NCBI GenBank assembly: GCA_045576655.1
Contig: JAZNGW010000036.1
Location: forward strand, 1 to 42,811
DNA length: 42,811 nucleotides
Direction: 5' to 3'
From: RGIG8745 sp045576655
GTDB lineage: Bacteria; Bacteroidota; Bacteroidia; Bacteroidales; Bacteroidaceae
A program made the position numbers and the translations under genes. Under the pieces are notes generated by a model. It was not told the origin of the DNA and ran no database searches. It saw only the letters and a program-made list of their open reading frames with translations. Within the stretch, counting starts at the first letter, position 1, and each line of letters starts with the position of its first letter. Positions 41,285 through 42,811 of this stretch are shown piece after piece.

Positions 41285-41359
41285 GATATTTCTTTATGTT
41301 TTAGGAGTAAGGAGAATGCCTCATTCAACTTAAAACTCTCAACTATTAACTCTTAACTT

Positions 41360-42535
41360 TTAACTTTCAACATCCATATACCTCACGGCAGCCATGACAC
41401 CGTCCATCTGTGCGAGTCCCATCATGCGGCCGTGGAAGGAGTAGCCAGCGTTATATCCCTTATCCTCATCGCCGAGCATGGTGCGGCCGTGGTCCACGCG
41501 CATCGGCACATCGGGGTTGAGCCTGTGGAATATGCGGCACACCTCTATCAGATTGGCGCGACCGTGCAGATGGTCAGCCTCGATGAAGTCGCCGTTAGGC
41601 AGCACGTCCGTACTCCGCAGATGAACGAAGTGAGTGCGCCGTGCATACTTGCGCGCCAGTTCGGGCACGTCGTTGTGCGCTCCTGCCGATAGCGAACCGC
41701 AGCAGAAAGTAAGTCCGTTGTGCGGATTGTCGACAGCAGAAAGAAACCACTCTATGTCGGCGTCGCAAGTCACGATGCGCGGCAGTCCGAGCAACGGCAT
41801 AGGCGGGTCGTCGGGGTGAACGCACATGTTCATGTTCCACTCATCGCAGACGGGCATTATCTGTTCAAGGAAGTACTTCATGTTCTGGCGCAGCTTGTCG
41901 GGCGTAATACCCTCGTAGAGCGACAGAAGATTGCGGAAGAGTTCTACTGGATTATTGTCCTTCTCAGTGATATTGCCGTTGACAAATCCCTGAGTCTTCA
42001 CAATGATTGTATCGACGAGAGCCGCTTTGTCCGCCTCAGTCATAGTCTTGTCCATCTCGGCAGCGGCAGCGAGTTCCTCAGCAGAGTAGTCGGCTTCTGC
42101 ACCCTCGCGCTTAAGGATGTAGCAGTCGAAATAGACAAACTTGACCCTGTTGAAGTAGAGCGAGGTCGAACCGTCGTCCCACGGATGGTCAAGTTCAGTG
42201 CGCGCCCAGTCGAGCACAGGCATGAAGTTGTAGCAAATGGTATGTATGCCGCACTTGCCCAGATTGGCAAGGCTCACCTTGTAGTTCTCAATGAGGCGGT
42301 CGCGGTCGGCTCCACCATATTTGATAGCCTCGCAAACAGGCAAACTCTCCACTACTGACCAACGCAGTCCGTAGCTCTCAATATAGTTCTTAAGGTCCAT
42401 AATGGCCTCAACAGTCCACACTTCGCCATTAGGCACATCGTGCAGCGCCGTCACTATGCCCTCCACTCCTATCTGCCGGAGCATCTGCAGGGTTATCTTG
42501 TCGTTCTTTCCGAACCACCTCCAAGTCTTTTCCAT
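41360..42535 (-). CDS. uxuA: Mannonate dehydratase
   Basis: UxuA dehydrates D-mannonate to 2-keto-3-deoxygluconate in hexuronate catabolism. The 391-aa product begins MEKTWRWFGKNDKITLQMLRQIG and has IVTALHDVPNGEVW, CYNFMPVLDWARTEL, the metal/substrate region MCVHPDDPPMPLLGLPRIV, and HLRSTD, all typical of the TIM-barrel UxuA family at its usual length. An in-frame TTG at 42562 overlaps the -7 box of the promoter, so the ATG at 42535 is the true start. It heads a uxuA-uxuB operon. Confidence 0.96.
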   Translation of the reverse strand: MEKTWRWFGKNDKITLQMLRQIGVEGIVTALHDVPNGEVWTVEAIMDLKNYIESYGLRWSVVESLPVCEAIKYGGADRDRLIENYKVSLANLGKCGIHTICYNFMPVLDWARTELDHPWDDGSTSLYFNRVKFVYFDCYILKREGAEADYSAEELAAAAEMDKTMTEADKAALVDTIIVKTQGFVNGNITEKDNNPVELFRNLLSLYEGITPDKLRQNMKYFLEQIMPVCDEWNMNMCVHPDDPPMPLLGLPRIVTCDADIEWFLSAVDNPHNGLTFCCGSLSAGAHNDVPELARKYARRTHFVHLRSTDVLPNGDFIEADHLHGRANLIEVCRIFHRLNPDVPMRVDHGRTMLGDEDKGYNAGYSFHGRMMGLAQMDGVMAAVRYMDVES

Positions 42536-42559
42536 ACGCTCAGTGATTTTTAAGTTCTG

Positions 42560-42590
42560 CAAATTTAATCAATAAAGCGAAAAAAACAAA
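42560..42590 (-). promoter_or_regulatory. Promoter of uxuA-uxuB
   Basis: On the minus strand TTTG (42587-42590), exactly 19 nt, then TAAATTTG (42560-42567), a perfect Bacteroidetes-type promoter. Predicted start is near 42553, giving a leader of about 18 nt. Confidence 0.8.
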
Positions 42591-42716
42591 CCTTTGTGAC
42601 GCACAAGCATTTTGGAGGACAACAGGGAACAAAATCGCCCTCACCGCAGTCAAAAATTCTCATCCCTGCGGAGTGTCTTTTTGTAAAATAGGTTGACTCA
42701 TTAAAATTTTAATTTT

Positions 42717-42811
42717 ATGAGTATACTTCGCAATGGTCTTCTTCCTTCGATATCAGGTAAGACCGAGAAATTCAGGGAACTTTTGGAACTTCATTACATC
42801 GATTGTCTTCC
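42717..42811 (+). CDS. Start of an unidentified ORF, cut by the window edge
   Basis: ATG at 42717 opens a frame that stays open to the end (MSILRNGLLPSISGKTEKFR, then ELLELHYIDCLP). Thirty-one complete codons are visible. I do not recognise the family. The upstream 150 nt contain CCGCAG/CTGCGG arms (about 42647-42672) and the word TCTTTTTGTAAAATAGG (42677-42693), also present with one change at 1387-1403. A transposase is possible but cannot be supported. Confidence 0.4.
   Translation, partial: MSILRNGLLPSISGKTEKFRELLELHYIDCL

Overview
The window looks like chromosomal DNA of a Bacteroidales bacterium, probably Prevotellaceae or a close relative; the genus cannot be fixed from the sequence alone. 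Evidence: two SusC/SusD outer-membrane pairs, a BspA-type leucine-rich-repeat surface protein, Bacteroidetes-type promoters (TTTG, 19-21 nt, TAnnTTTG) upstream of four transcription units, almost no Shine-Dalgarno sequences, and the Bacteroidetes form of the division/cell-wall cluster (PASTA-bearing FtsI, long MraY, no murF or ddl).

Layout. 1-1011: amino-terminal part of a secreted BspA-like protein (minus strand). 1012-1851: gene-poor region with a nested 122-nt hairpin in the leader of that gene, a possible 43-aa ORF and a strong plus-strand terminator. 1852-17913: complete collinear dcw cluster, mraZ-rsmH-ftsL-ftsI-murE-mraY-murD-ftsW-murG-murC-ftsQ-ftsA-ftsZ, with MraZ-type operator repeats at the front and a terminator at the end. 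17977-19494: catalase, convergent with ftsZ. 19504-20588: non-coding, with a 22-bp-periodic palindromic repeat element and genes for tRNA-Met(CAT) and tRNA-Gln(TTG). 20589-25829: lipid block acpP-fabF-rnc, then an acyl-CoA synthetase and a biotin-protein ligase. 26011-27810: Xaa-Pro aminopeptidase. 27893-40394: two mirror-image, divergent susC-susD-lipoprotein operons separated by 1.2 kb of repeat-rich DNA and bounded by two near-identical terminators. 40478-42535: uxuA-uxuB for hexuronate breakdown. 42717-end: start of an unidentified ORF.

How the genes work together. The dcw cluster makes lipid II precursors and builds the divisome. acpP/fabF elongate fatty acids, the acyl-CoA synthetase activates them, and BirA would biotinylate acetyl-CoA carboxylase. 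The SusCD pairs import an unknown glycan or peptide; uxuAB next door could process hexuronates, but no glycoside hydrolase or sensor gene is present.

Most unusual: (i) the divergent susC genes share a 118-bp inverted repeat (117/118 identical by eye) covering the leader and signal-peptide codons, which makes the intergenic region a candidate invertible promoter segment; (ii) two distant copies of an 88-bp AT-rich palindrome carry the same 40-bp core in opposite orientations; (iii) a nested structured element lies before the BspA-like gene; (iv) a perfect 13-bp hairpin lies in the first codons of rnc. All coordinates, alignments and foldings were done by eye.
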